Source: Photobacterium gaetbulicola Gung47
GTDB lineage: Bacteria; Pseudomonadota; Gammaproteobacteria; Enterobacterales; Vibrionaceae
Assembly (NCBI GenBank): GCA_000940995.1
Contig: CP005973.1
Coordinates: 1,240,001-1,304,000, forward strand
Direction of reading: 5' to 3'
Length of the DNA stretch: 64,000 bases
Part shown: piece after piece, positions 7,759-17,044 of the stretch
Layout of the letters: each line of letters begins with the position of its first letter
Numbering within the stretch: the stretch's first letter is position 1
Program-made: the position numbers and the translations under genes
Notes under the pieces: generated by a model
Seen by the model: the letters and a program-made list of their open reading frames with translations, nothing else
Databases searched by the model: none
Told to the model about the DNA's origin: nothing

Positions 7759-9210
7759 ATGGATGGAGCAATTTTAGGCATTATTGTTGGTATTACCGCA
7801 ATGATGGTCATGATCATCAAGACCCGTATCCCTGTCGCACTGGCAATGGTGCTCTCATGCTTGATCATGGGCCTATTTGCTGGCATGGCACCGACAGAAC
7901 TGGTTAACGCAATTAAATCAGGCTTTGGCGGCGTTCTAGGCGGAATCGGCCTAATCATCGCTTTTGGTGTCATCATGGGGGCATGTTTCGAGAAATCAGG
8001 TGCAGCTGTGAGAATGGCAAAAACCTTCGTCAAGATCTGCGGTAAAGGGCGTGAAGATCTCGCGCTAGGCTTTACCGGCGTACTTGTGGCGATCCCTGTT
8101 TTCTGTGACTCAGCTTATGTACTGCTACACTCGCTGGTCCGAGCTATCTCGCGCAATACAGGTAAATCTGCCGTAGGCTTGGGGGTAACACTGGCGCTGG
8201 GTCTACTTATCACCCACGCACTGGTACCACCAACGCCTGGGCCTGTCGCTGTTTCGGGTATCCTTGGTGTTGACCTAGGTGTGTACATGATGTGGGGTTT
8301 GGCTGTATCTATCCCTATGATGGTGCTATCGCTTATCTATATCCGCAAAGTGGGCCAGCAATACTACCGCGTACCGAACGGTGAAAACTGGATCACTAGC
8401 GAAGCTGATTGGGCAAACCTAGAAAACGTAAAAGAAACCAAAGACGAGGATCTACCAAGTAACTTCCTATCGTTTGGCCCTATCCTTGTTCCAATCGCGC
8501 TAATTTTGGCAAACACAATGATTGGCGAAGGCACTAGCTTCTTCCATACGTTCCTTCAGCTAGTGGGTAACCCGGTTGTTGCTGTAGGTATCGGTGTTCT
8601 AATGGCACTGTATGGCCTTACAACACAGATTGACCGCAAAGAAATGATTGGCTCCATGGATGATGCCCTATCAACAACCGGCCTAATCCTAGTCGTAACA
8701 GGTTGTGGTGGCGCAATGGGAGCTGTACTAAAAGCTTCTGGCGCTGGTCCGCAGGTTGCTGAAGTGATTGCAAGCAGTGGCATCCCACCGCTACTTGTTC
8801 CACTGGCTATCGCTTCGATGCTGCGCCTGATTCAAGGCTCTGCAACGGCGTCAATGATGGTCGCTGCGACAATGACCTTACCGCTAGTAGAAACACTAGG
8901 CCTCGATCCTGTCTTCGTCGCGCTGGCATGTGCCGTTGGCCCTGTTGGTTTCTCACACCTCAACGACTCTTACTTCCATATCATCAGCCGCACTCTGGGT
9001 ATCACTGAGCTATCAGATCAGCTGAAAATTTGGAGCCTGACTTCGACTATTGCTTGGGCAATCGGTGCGAGCATCATCATGACGCTGAACTTGTTCTTTG
9101 GTAAGGGTGGAACGCTAATCGACCCGATCATTCCGCTGGCTGTACTGGGTGCTATCGTGGCCTGGATGAAAACACGCAAACTGGATGCGCCGAAAGAAGT
9201 GGCTGCGTAA
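7759..9210 (+). CDS. GntP-family permease for the tetronate substrate (YgbN-like)
   Basis: A 483-residue, highly hydrophobic inner-membrane transporter of the gluconate:H+ symporter family, with about twelve to fourteen membrane segments. Typical features are THALVPPTPGPVAVSG, the GGAMGAVLKASGAGPQVAE loop and the RLIQGSATASMMVAATMT segment. It lies 136 bases after otnI with its own AAAGGA ribosome site and ends the operon before a strong terminator. It probably imports the acid sugar, such as L-threonate or D-erythronate, by operon logic; substrate choice is not visible in the sequence. Confidence 0.88.
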   Translation: MDGAILGIIVGITAMMVMIIKTRIPVALAMVLSCLIMGLFAGMAPTELVNAIKSGFGGVLGGIGLIIAFGVIMGACFEKSGAAVRMAKTFVKICGKGREDLALGFTGVLVAIPVFCDSAYVLLHSLVRAISRNTGKSAVGLGVTLALGLLITHALVPPTPGPVAVSGILGVDLGVYMMWGLAVSIPMMVLSLIYIRKVGQQYYRVPNGENWITSEADWANLENVKETKDEDLPSNFLSFGPILVPIALILANTMIGEGTSFFHTFLQLVGNPVVAVGIGVLMALYGLTTQIDRKEMIGSMDDALSTTGLILVVTGCGGAMGAVLKASGAGPQVAEVIASSGIPPLLVPLAIASMLRLIQGSATASMMVAATMTLPLVETLGLDPVFVALACAVGPVGFSHLNDSYFHIISRTLGITELSDQLKIWSLTSTIAWAIGASIIMTLNLFFGKGGTLIDPIIPLAVLGAIVAWMKTRKLDAPKEVAA

Positions 9211-9243
9211 TAAAGCAACTGAATAAAAAACCTCAGTAACGAA

Positions 9244-9275
9244 TAAAGCCCACTGATGAAGTGGGCTTTAATTTG
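9244..9275. terminator. Bidirectional terminator after the tetronate operon
   Basis: A ten-base stem, TAAAGCCCAC (9244-9253) with GTGGGCTTTA (9261-9270), has a seven-base loop and is followed by ATTT. It separates the permease gene from the convergent lipoprotein gene. Confidence 0.85.
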
Positions 9276-9293
9276 TACCGTTATAGTGGCAGA

Positions 9294-9974
9294 TTAATGG
9301 ACCACCCCAATCAACCCGATATCACTGCGGGTTACAATGCCTTTCTCATCAACCTCAAACACAACACCAGCCTCAGTTTCAAACGACAGCAGCTTTTCCG
9401 TCAGCGTTAGCTTTCCCACTGAAAGAGATGAATATGAGTTTTCATCAATTTTCACATCGTTGTGAAAATACGATTTTTTCCGTGATGTGTTCATCACTGT
9501 ATCGCCATACTTCACATCTATTTGGAAATCGCCAATACTCGTATCAATCGCTAAATAATTATCGTCCTTAGCGCAGGCCCTCATCGTTTCCACCACAAAA
9601 ATAACATCTTTTTGCAATGCCGGGCTGTAGTACTCGTAATCTTCTTTTACGTAACAACCATCTGGCTTTGTTTTCGCCATAGCAAACAGGTTTTCTAATT
9701 CAGAATACGGGATAAAACTATTGTTTATTTGCTCCTGCCCTAACGCCAGAATAAGCTGCTCTCTGAAATCAACCATATCTTTATTGTTCATCTCCGCTTT
9801 TAAAAGCAAATACTGAACATCTAGTGGGTCTTTTGTCGCCTTTTCACTAAGTACCTGTATAAGCTCGCTCTTCTTCAAATCAACAGGGATCACTGAAGAT
9901 GGCTCATCTTCAACAGAACTTGCACACCCATATAGAAACATCGATACGATAGCCAGTAATGCTAATTTTTTCAT
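9294..9974 (-). CDS. Hypothetical lipoprotein
   Basis: A 226-residue protein with an N-terminal lipoprotein signal (MKKLALLAIVSMFLYGC, lipobox LYGC, Cys17). The mature part is acidic, mixed helix and strand, with no repeats or enzyme motif that I recognise. A Cys pair in the middle (DGCYVKEDY and RACAKDD) could form a disulfide. It is monocistronic and convergent with the GntP permease, sharing the terminator at 9244-9275. Function unknown. Confidence 0.75.
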   Translation of the reverse strand: MKKLALLAIVSMFLYGCASSVEDEPSSVIPVDLKKSELIQVLSEKATKDPLDVQYLLLKAEMNNKDMVDFREQLILALGQEQINNSFIPYSELENLFAMAKTKPDGCYVKEDYEYYSPALQKDVIFVVETMRACAKDDNYLAIDTSIGDFQIDVKYGDTVMNTSRKKSYFHNDVKIDENSYSSLSVGKLTLTEKLLSFETEAGVVFEVDEKGIVTRSDIGLIGVVH

Positions 9975-10210
9975 CTTTACACCAAGCGGTTAAATTAAAG
10001 TGCCCATGAATAAAAAACAACGTTCAATATCCAAGCAAAAAAGAATTATTTATCTTTCTGCTCCCCTAAATCGGCAAACACACTGATTTGGTTCTAGAGG
10101 ATTGATGGGCAGTTTTATGCTTCAACATGAGGACTATAACAGATGGAAAACAAAAAGTTGTCATCTAGCTCCAAAAATTATGAACACCGTTTAAAATTCA
10201 TGCAAAAATT

Positions 10211-10237
10211 AAGGAGCCCTATCTTACGGAGCTCCTT
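10211..10237 (-). terminator. Terminator of the His-rich protein gene
   Basis: AAGGAGC (10211-10217) pairs with GCTCCTT (10231-10237). On the minus strand the stem is followed by AATTTTTG, a good intrinsic terminator just past the stop of the gene ending at 10244. Confidence 0.7.
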
Positions 10238-10243
10238 GCCATG

Positions 10244-10654
10244 TTATCTTGGTTTATCAACATACTCATAGTTATCACCACGACGTTTATAGTAGTGGTT
10301 ATCGATAATGGCGTATGTTGCACCGGCAATGACCGCAAAGGTGGCAATCTCAGGTAGTCGACTACGGTGATAATACCGATGGCGTGGTGGCTTATGAACA
10401 ACAACTACCTTTTTCTTTGGCGGCCTTGGCTTTACCACGACCACGTGGTGTTTATGGTGCTTGTGTTTGTAGTGTTTATGTTTGTGGTGCTTGTGATGAT
10501 GACCATGCTTATGGCCCTTAGCCTCTGCAACACTTGGAACTGTTAGGCCCACAGACATAACAGCCATGGCCATTACACCTACCGCTAGGCTTTTTTTCCA
10601 AGACTTCACAGCCTTTGCCGATTGTTTTGATTCCGCTCTAAATTGTAATTTCAT
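10244..10654 (-). CDS. Secreted His/Lys-rich protein, possible metal binder
   Basis: A 136-residue protein with a signal-like N-terminus (SLAVGVMAMAVMSVGLTVP, then VAEAKG). It is followed by a run of about 24 residues made almost only of His, Lys, Gly and Tyr, then two Pro/Lys/Val stretches (VVVVKPRPPKKK, VVVVHKPP), a short hydrophobic segment (FAVIAGATYAIID) and a Tyr-rich tail. Minus-strand GGAG lies before the ATG. The His density suggests binding of nickel, zinc, copper or cobalt in the periplasm. Proteins of this build occur near envelope stress genes, but I cannot assign a family. It is monocistronic with its own terminator. Confidence 0.75.
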   Translation of the reverse strand: MKLQFRAESKQSAKAVKSWKKSLAVGVMAMAVMSVGLTVPSVAEAKGHKHGHHHKHHKHKHYKHKHHKHHVVVVKPRPPKKKVVVVHKPPRHRYYHRSRLPEIATFAVIAGATYAIIDNHYYKRRGDNYEYVDKPR

Positions 10655-10897
10655 GGTTTTACTCCACTCTTTTATGGCGCTAGATTACCCCCCACAACGA
10701 AAAACAATGTTCGATTTCTGTAAAATTACGTCAAGCGGACCGTCAAAAACCATGAAGATATTAATGGCATTATTCAAGTGATTGAATTATTGGTAAGCAA
10801 TGAAAAACTCTCTTACATTTCAACTAGGTTTATTGCTCTAACCAATAGGCAGATTAACTGCTGTTTCATATCCTAATCACCACAAAGCGTGACAGCG

Positions 10898-11749
10898 TCA
10901 CCCCAATTCAAACGTTGTGACGCCAAAAGTACGATTAACCGATATCGCAGGAATGTCTCCCGTATACATACGCGCGGTCGTAAATACGGGCTCCATATTA
11001 TACTTCTCGGCCAGTGCCACACCCGGCAGGTTTACTTCTGGCACATCAAGATAGATGTTGTCAGTTGCTGATGCATGCGCTTTCAACGCAAGAAACAACT
11101 CTTCTGCCAGCAAAACATCTTCGGCGAACAATGGGCCGATTTTGAAGCCATTTCGACAAGGCCTGATAACTCCGTAACCCACTAGCTTTCCGGCCTGTTT
11201 AATGCCCAGTGCAGTGGAGCCTGTCTGCCCTATCCAGGCTTGCAAAAAGCATTGTCTATCGGCAGGGAAAAAAGCATGGTCATAGTCCAGCACTTCACTA
11301 AGTGGCAATTCACAGAGATCGACCAACCCAATTCCTTCTGGCTCTTCGCCGCCACCGAAACCCTCAAAGCGGATGTTGCCATAAGCGAGTTTAAAGCCAG
11401 ACTGCTTATAATTGGCCTGCTGTTCAACAACCCCATCCAGGCCAACATTACATCCAGCCAGATACTGCAAACCGGCCTGCCACAACTCGAAGCCATAACC
11501 CCGGCCTCGATACTCTGGTTTGACGATATAAAAGCCCAAAAAGCCATAGCTGTCATCGTACTTCACCACAGAGATCGATGAAATCGGCTCCTCGCCCAGA
11601 TACCCCACCAAAAAACCATTGGGATCAGCAGCGTAAAACGATTCAATGTCATAAAGCCCTGGATTCCAACCTTCAGCCGCGGCCCAGTCAACCGCCTGTG
11701 CTAAATCCTGCTTGGTCATTACCCGGATACTATATTTTTTTTCAATCAT
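10898..11749 (-). CDS. Two-domain GNAT-family N-acetyltransferase
   Basis: A 283-residue protein. Residues ~1-130 form a GNAT fold with the acetyl-CoA loop in VKPEYRGRGYGFELW and the following VGLDGV strand. The C-terminal half resembles the second GNAT-like domain seen in YitH-type proteins (QAGKLVGYGVIRPC, KIGPLFAED). I start at the ATG at 11749, preceded by AAGGGG, rather than eleven codons upstream. The substrate is unknown. It is flanked by spacers on both sides, so no operon partner helps. Confidence 0.82.
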   Translation of the reverse strand: MIEKKYSIRVMTKQDLAQAVDWAAAEGWNPGLYDIESFYAADPNGFLVGYLGEEPISSISVVKYDDSYGFLGFYIVKPEYRGRGYGFELWQAGLQYLAGCNVGLDGVVEQQANYKQSGFKLAYGNIRFEGFGGGEEPEGIGLVDLCELPLSEVLDYDHAFFPADRQCFLQAWIGQTGSTALGIKQAGKLVGYGVIRPCRNGFKIGPLFAEDVLLAEELFLALKAHASATDNIYLDVPEVNLPGVALAEKYNMEPVFTTARMYTGDIPAISVNRTFGVTTFELG

Positions 11750-12029
11750 TGCAGCCCCTTGTTTATCCCGCTGGGTTCTCACCTCGATATGCTAATGGTA
11801 GATGATTTCTGGACTTGAGCTGCTCACCAAACCGCTCCAGTGCAATATTGCTCGCAATTATTAGCAATACAGCGACACCCTACATTTATTTTCAAACGCT
11901 AGTTGAAAATAATTCAAATCAACGCCTGTTTTTCAAAAGCCCAACGACAACTAATATTCAGTCAATCAACACAGCAGTGAAAACCGTTTGGAAATAATGA
12001 CAGGCACACACTCTACTAAGAGAAACCTC

Positions 12030-12320
12030 ATGACTAAGCTAACCATCGTTGCCAACATCATTGCGAAAGCAGACAAGATTGAACTAGTCAAATCAGAGCT
12101 ATTGAAGCTAATTGATATTACTCGAGCAGAAGAAGGTTGCATTAACTACGACCTTCACCAAGACAATGAAAATCCGACACATTTCCTGTTCTTTGAAAAC
12201 TGGACATCCCGCGAGCTATGGCAGAAACACATGGGTAACAAGCACCTTGCCGATTACATGGCAGCGACTGAAGGTAGTGTGGAGCAATTTACGCTAAATG
12301 AAATGACTCAAATCGCTTAA
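12030..12320 (+). CDS. ABM-domain monooxygenase (YgiN-like)
   Basis: A 96-residue antibiotic-biosynthesis-monooxygenase fold protein. Visible traits are the N-terminal strand LTIVANIIAKADKIE, the central EEGCINYDLHQDNENPTHFLFFENW and the helix HMGNKHLADYM, all typical of small cofactor-free quinol monooxygenases. The ATG at 12030 follows AAGAGA and gives the usual family length; an upstream in-frame ATG at 11988 would add a non-homologous leader. It probably acts on quinones or aldehydes in the cytosol; exact substrate unknown. Confidence 0.85.
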   Translation: MTKLTIVANIIAKADKIELVKSELLKLIDITRAEEGCINYDLHQDNENPTHFLFFENWTSRELWQKHMGNKHLADYMAATEGSVEQFTLNEMTQIA

Positions 12321-12342
12321 TTCACTTCCTCCTTTTTGTATT

Positions 12343-12380
12343 ACCCCAAACCGGTTATATGCCGGTGATGGGGTTTGGGG
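12343..12380 (+). terminator. Hairpin after the ABM monooxygenase gene
   Basis: CCCCAAACC pairs with GGTTTGGGG, with an inner CCGG/CCGG pairing, just downstream of the ABM gene. The T-rich tail is poor, so it may act as a transcript stabiliser instead. Confidence 0.5.
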
Positions 12381-12478
12381 TTGCAGGTTACCAAAAGTTA
12401 ACTGCTTGAAGATCGAGATTGCCGTGTCCACAATGAGCATTGTAACCAACCAACACACCTGTACCAATGGAGTGAAAC

Positions 12479-13018
12479 ATGGACTATTCTGTGAAACTCA
12501 AGGCGGGTAACGATTTTCCTACCCTCACCGCACCAACGCTCGATGGCTCTGAAGTAAAACTGGGGGTTCCGCAAGGCGAAGCGACCTGGCAAGCTGTTTT
12601 TGTTTACCGAGGGAGGCACTGCCCGCTCTGTACCCAGTACCTCAATGATCTAGAAAATTACAAACAAGCCTTTGCTGATGCTGGTGTCGATATCCTTGCT
12701 GTCTCGGCTGATTCCAAACAGCAGCTTGAAGCTCACTTAGAAAAACTCAATATCTCCTTCCCAATTGCCTACGGGCTGACCGAACAACAAATGAAAACAC
12801 TCGGAGTCTACATTTCAATCCCTCGCTCCGAGCAAGAGACGGATCATAATTTTGCCGAACCTGGCTTATTTATTGTGAACGAGCTTGGAAAATTGCATGT
12901 CGTCGATATTTCTAATAATCCATTTGTCCGCCCAGAACTGGGGGCTTTGACCCGCGGTCTGGCATGGATCAGGAACCCCGATAACCACTACCCAATTCGC
13001 GGTACATTGGATTATTAA
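12479..13018 (+). CDS. AhpC/TSA-family peroxiredoxin-like protein
   Basis: A 179-residue thioredoxin-fold protein. The motif YRGRHCPLC places a peroxidatic-type Cys at 48 and a second Cys at 51, in the position expected for peroxiredoxin-like proteins of the AhpC/TSA superfamily. Further family marks are ILAVSADS and the strand GLFIVNELGKLHVVDI. It probably reduces peroxides or acts as a thiol oxidoreductase in the cytosol, since no signal peptide is present. TGGAGTG before the ATG is the ribosome site. Single gene, not in an operon. Confidence 0.85.
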   Translation: MDYSVKLKAGNDFPTLTAPTLDGSEVKLGVPQGEATWQAVFVYRGRHCPLCTQYLNDLENYKQAFADAGVDILAVSADSKQQLEAHLEKLNISFPIAYGLTEQQMKTLGVYISIPRSEQETDHNFAEPGLFIVNELGKLHVVDISNNPFVRPELGALTRGLAWIRNPDNHYPIRGTLDY

Positions 13019-13320
13019 TCAAGCCGCATAGAAAATCGGTTCTAGTAGATAATGCCAGCAATCCGATCACAGTTGCTGGCATATACAAACAATATGCCCA
13101 TTGATTTAATAATGACAAGATTAGCTTTTCACTGTTGCCAAGAAGCTGCAAACAGCATTGCAAAACAAGTCAAAACTTCACGAAATTAGCCATTTATCAC
13201 TTACAGTAATCCCCAATATGACCCGAAGAAACAATAACGGGCTCTTCCACTTTTCTTATTTACCACTAACGTTTTAAAGCTCTTTTAACTTTTTAATTGC
13301 AAAGAAAAAAGGACTTTATT

Positions 13321-14673
13321 TTGTTGCGACCCATATTCAATACACTCACCAAACCAGCACTCATTGGTCTTGTTTCCTCAATGACCATACCGTTTGCAAA
13401 TGCTTACCAGGATGATGGTTTACATCCACCTTCAACTCACTCCCCCATTGCTACCGAATTGACCCCGATGTTTATTAGCCTAGGCTTTGATGACAACACC
13501 GAAGAAGAGGGGCTATCTTGGATACTGGAATTATTGAGTAACAATCAAAACCCTAAAGGGTTAGATCGCTATGCCCTGCAGCCATTGAAAGCCAGCTTTT
13601 TTATGCACTGCGGTCCAGCGATAGATAATGAAAAAATTCAAGTCTTATGGCGTCAGTTAGGCGAAAGTGGGCATGAAATTGGCAATCATACGCTTACCCA
13701 TCCGGATGACAAAGTTAACTACAACCCCCTACTTTCTTGGATGACCGCCGAGCAATGGCAAGAAGAAGTCAATGCATGTAATGCATTCCTAACTCTCCCT
13801 GTTGCTGAGGGGGGCATTGGCGTTGGTCAGATCTCAGGGTTTCGCGCCCCCTTCATGACATACAATGACAACACACTGATGGCCTTAGTTAATACTGGTA
13901 TCCGTTACGATGTCAGCTTTCCCGCAGGTATTACGCCAGAACAAAATGGGACCAACAATTACTGGCCGCATACACTTGAAAAAGGCAGCCCTTCACATAC
14001 GTTTGCAGTCAACGGAGGATGGAAGCCAGCAATCAACCAGTACCCAGGTTTATGGGAAGTACCTCTTCATAGCTTAATCATCCCACCCGATGACACTATG
14101 GAAAAGTACGGTATCAATTACTCGCTGCGCGATAAAATTGCCAGTCGAGTAGGATATTTTGACCCGGTAGCCGGCAAGGGCGATAACTTCGATTGGAACC
14201 TCTATTTTACTCCGGACTGGGGAGCGGCGGGCCTGAATGAAAACGACGTTGTCGCCATCTATAAATACAATTTGGATCTGAGGCTGGCGGGCAACCGCGC
14301 CCCACTGTCGCTCGGCCTTCATTCTGCCTTCTATGGCCTGCTGAATGGTGAGGAGCACTTCGGCATGCCTGAAACCACTGTGTCTAGCAGGCAGAATGTT
14401 CTAAAGCGGTTTATCGATTATGCTCTCAGCAAGCCTGAGGTGCGATTCATTACCCATAATCAGCTAATTGACTGGATGAAGGATCCAGAGCATTTAACAC
14501 TATGCCCTGAGAGTGAGTGGAAACCCCACCAGGTTTACGAAAAAGGCGAGACCGCTTTTTTCCAGGAACAGATGTGGCGGGCCCGGTGGTGGACGCAACT
14601 CGAAATGCCTGGCAATACAGACAATTCATCTTGGCAGCTGATTGAAAGCTGCACACCAAATTCAGTTCAGTAA
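13321..14673 (+). CDS. Secreted polysaccharide deacetylase with chitin-binding tail
   Basis: About 450 residues. A signal peptide (LTKPALIGLVSSMTIPFANA) is followed by a NodB-like deacetylase domain: SLGFDDNTEEE for the catalytic Asp pair, SGHEIGNHTLTHPDDK for the metal His pair and GFRAPFMTYND for the Arg-Ala-Pro motif. The last ~50 residues (EWKPHQVYEKGETAFFQEQM, then WRARWWTQLEMPG) look like a CBM5/12 chitin-binding module with its W-W-T core. It probably removes acetyl groups from chitin or chitooligosaccharides outside the cell. There is no ATG near the signal peptide; AAAAGGAC points to TTG at 13321, with TTG at 13324 possible. Confidence 0.85.
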   Translation: MLRPIFNTLTKPALIGLVSSMTIPFANAYQDDGLHPPSTHSPIATELTPMFISLGFDDNTEEEGLSWILELLSNNQNPKGLDRYALQPLKASFFMHCGPAIDNEKIQVLWRQLGESGHEIGNHTLTHPDDKVNYNPLLSWMTAEQWQEEVNACNAFLTLPVAEGGIGVGQISGFRAPFMTYNDNTLMALVNTGIRYDVSFPAGITPEQNGTNNYWPHTLEKGSPSHTFAVNGGWKPAINQYPGLWEVPLHSLIIPPDDTMEKYGINYSLRDKIASRVGYFDPVAGKGDNFDWNLYFTPDWGAAGLNENDVVAIYKYNLDLRLAGNRAPLSLGLHSAFYGLLNGEEHFGMPETTVSSRQNVLKRFIDYALSKPEVRFITHNQLIDWMKDPEHLTLCPESEWKPHQVYEKGETAFFQEQMWRARWWTQLEMPGNTDNSSWQLIESCTPNSVQ

Positions 14674-14842
14674 ACGAAAACACCTTCCCGTATGGTTACC
14701 CATACGGGAAGGCCATCAGACAATGCAAAAAAAAATACACAGATGTGCAAACTGTTTGTCACTCTTCCTTCATAGTCTCTATCGAAACTGGGCAAATGCC
14801 AGTAACAATGGCTTTAGCAAATAACAATGATAGGAACGAAGT

Positions 14843-15577
14843 TTGAAAACCCATCCCCCTGCAAATTATCAGCTTACAAACAACTATAGTGTAAGCAACA
14901 ACAAGCCCTACCTTGCTATTTTCGATCTTGACGAAACCTTGATTGCTGCCGACTCAGCCAGTCTATGGAGTGCCTATCTTGTTAGCAAAGGCATTGCTCC
15001 CGCTTCGCTGCTCTTGGAAGAAAAAGCAATGATGGAAGCCTATGCCAAAGGCCAGATGGATATGGATGCTTATATGCAGACAACGCTAAAACCAATGGTA
15101 GGCATGGATGAAATCACCATTGATATGCTGGTCAATGAGTTCATTGAACAGCATATCAAACCCGCACTATACCAAGATGCGGTTAATAGAATCACATGGC
15201 ACAAGCGTCGTGGCGATACTGTTTTGGTGATCTCTGCTACTGGAGAGCACCTCGTTAAGCCTATTGCTAACCTGCTAGGTGCCGACGATGCCATTGCAAT
15301 AAACCTTGAACATATCGATGGTAAATTCACCGGCAAGACGACAGGTATACTCAGCTATCAATACGGAAAGGTAATCAGGATGAAAGCTTGGCTCGAGCAG
15401 CAAGATACCGCCTTCAAAGGCAGTTATGGTTACAGTGACTCTATCAACGATCTGCCCCTTCTTGATGCGGTTGACCGACCATTCGCTGTTAATCCAGACC
15501 CTGCATTGGCGCTGCATGCCCAGATGAACGAATGGACTATCATGGATTGGCGCCACGACAACAATATTCTGCGCTAG
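14843..15577 (+). CDS. HAD-IB family hydrolase (SerB-like phosphatase fold)
   Basis: A 244-residue HAD-superfamily protein. Motif I is IFDLDETLIAAD (nucleophile Asp and acid Asp), motif II lies in VLVISATGEH, the motif III Lys is in YGKVIRMKAW, and motif IV is GYSDSINDLPLLD. A helical cap lies between motifs I and II, as in the IB subclass. It probably dephosphorylates a small metabolite; the substrate is not readable. The start is TTG at 14843 after TAGGAA, since the next ATG falls inside the cap domain. Confidence 0.88.
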   Translation: MKTHPPANYQLTNNYSVSNNKPYLAIFDLDETLIAADSASLWSAYLVSKGIAPASLLLEEKAMMEAYAKGQMDMDAYMQTTLKPMVGMDEITIDMLVNEFIEQHIKPALYQDAVNRITWHKRRGDTVLVISATGEHLVKPIANLLGADDAIAINLEHIDGKFTGKTTGILSYQYGKVIRMKAWLEQQDTAFKGSYGYSDSINDLPLLDAVDRPFAVNPDPALALHAQMNEWTIMDWRHDNNILR

Positions 15578-15760
15578 CCCCTCCCTATAAAAGCCATTTT
15601 CCTTTCAAGGTCGATGGCTTTCGCTCTCCTCTCATAACCGTTTTTATTTTACTTCAGCAATGTCATTCAAATTATTCGATGCTGTTGTTCAATTCTCAGT
15701 ACTTATGTTCCCAACAGCGGTGTCTACAATATCCTTAATAGAATTATCTGGTAGAGAAAC

Positions 15761-16300
15761 ATGGACAAGGATAAGAAAACATACGATGGCGTCTCCATCT
15801 TTATTCACTGGATGACCGCCGTGGCCGTGATTGGATTATTTGCGGTGGGGTTATGGATGGTAGATCTCAATTACTATTCACAATGGTATAAACCCGTACC
15901 TCACTGGCATAAGTCAGTGGGAATTTGCCTTGCCTTGCTAACAATCTTCCGGTTGCTCTGGAAAGGGATTGCCCAGCAACCGCCTATTGAAGGGGCGGCA
16001 TGGGAAGTAGCCGCAGCCAAATTAGCGCATAGCCTGATCTATATCTTATTAATCGGCATCTTTGTTTCTGGCTACCTGATTTCAACTGCCGACGGTCGTG
16101 GCATTGAAGTCTTCAATTGGTTCACCGTACCTTCATTGGGGGAGCTATTCCCTAACCAAGCTGATATTGCAGGAGAGGTGCACTACTACCTCGCCTTCAC
16201 CTTAATCGGACTCGCGAGCTTGCATGCCCTTGCGGCGCTCAAGCACCACTTTATAAATAAAGACAACACCCTTAAAAAAATGCTGGGAGTAAATAAATGA
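15761..16300 (+). CDS. Cytochrome b561 (CybB family)
   Basis: A 179-residue inner-membrane di-heme cytochrome b. Four membrane helices are apparent, with haem-ligand His candidates in SIFIHWMTAVAV, HWHKSVGICLALL, LAHSLIYILL and HALAALKHHF. Members of this family move electrons between quinol and periplasmic or superoxide acceptors. The stop overlaps the next start (ATGA), coupling it to a YceI-type protein, a common pairing that suggests a shared role with isoprenoid quinones. Confidence 0.92.
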   Translation: MDKDKKTYDGVSIFIHWMTAVAVIGLFAVGLWMVDLNYYSQWYKPVPHWHKSVGICLALLTIFRLLWKGIAQQPPIEGAAWEVAAAKLAHSLIYILLIGIFVSGYLISTADGRGIEVFNWFTVPSLGELFPNQADIAGEVHYYLAFTLIGLASLHALAALKHHFINKDNTLKKMLGVNK

Positions 16301-16866
16301 AAAAGCACATCATCGCCATGGGACTAATGGCAGCTGCATCAGTGTCAGGTATTGCGCAAGCGGCTGATTATGCCATTGATACAAAAGGTGCCCATGCCTC
16401 TATTAACTTCAAAGTAGAGCACTTGGGCTATAGCTTCATCAAAGGCCGTTTTAATACTTTTGACGGAACGTTTAGCTACGATCCGCAAAACTTGTCAGCA
16501 TCTAAAGTACAAGTGAACGTGGATACCACCAGCCTTGACAGTAACCATGCGGAGCGTGATAAGCACCTGCGCAGTGCCGATTTTATTGATGCGGGTAAAT
16601 ACTCCACAGCAACATTTACTTCGACAAAAGTAGAACCCAAAGGCAATGGCGAGATGACCATTTTTGGTGAGCTAAGCCTGCACGGCCAAACTAAACCTAT
16701 TGCCATTGATGCCAAGTTCATTGGTGAAGGTGAAGACCCATGGGGTGGCTATCGCGCAGGTTTCACTGGCACAACCCGTATTGATTTCAAAGATTTTGGC
16801 ATTCAGGTGATGGGCTCTTCCAGTTACGCTGATATCGAACTGCATGTTGAAGGTATTCGCCAGTAA
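16297..16866 (+). CDS. Periplasmic YceI-family isoprenoid-binding protein
   Basis: A 189-residue exported protein with signal peptide (MGLMAAASVSGIAQA, cleaved before ADYAID). The rest is the YceI lipocalin-like barrel: GAHASINFKVEHLGYS, SLDSNHAERDKHLRSADF, GELSLHGQTKPI and the terminal DIELHVEGIR strand. The family binds polyprenyl chains such as ubiquinone precursors. It overlaps the cytochrome b561 gene by four bases and is followed by a clear terminator. Confidence 0.93.
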   Translation: MKKHIIAMGLMAAASVSGIAQAADYAIDTKGAHASINFKVEHLGYSFIKGRFNTFDGTFSYDPQNLSASKVQVNVDTTSLDSNHAERDKHLRSADFIDAGKYSTATFTSTKVEPKGNGEMTIFGELSLHGQTKPIAIDAKFIGEGEDPWGGYRAGFTGTTRIDFKDFGIQVMGSSSYADIELHVEGIRQ

Positions 16867-16890
16867 CATAGCAAAAGTCAATTCATTGCA

Positions 16891-16917
16891 AAATCCGGCT
16901 AAATGCCGGATTTTTTG
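16891..16917 (+). terminator. Terminator of the cytochrome b561-yceI operon
   Basis: AAATCCGGC pairs with GCCGGATTT, followed by a T-run, just downstream of the yceI-like stop. Confidence 0.9.
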
Positions 16918-17044
16918 TATACATATCAACCACCCAACAACAAAATTTACCTACCGTTACAGATTGAAACAGGAACCATGAGCTAGGATGAGGGTCATAA
17001 AAAAACAAAGCATAATAACGTGCTACTCAATGAGAAGGTAAATC

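Noticed and set aside
12021..12029. Longer N-terminus for the ABM monooxygenase from ATG 11988
   Set aside because: The upstream 14 residues do not fit the family, and AAGAGA is spaced for the ATG at 12030.
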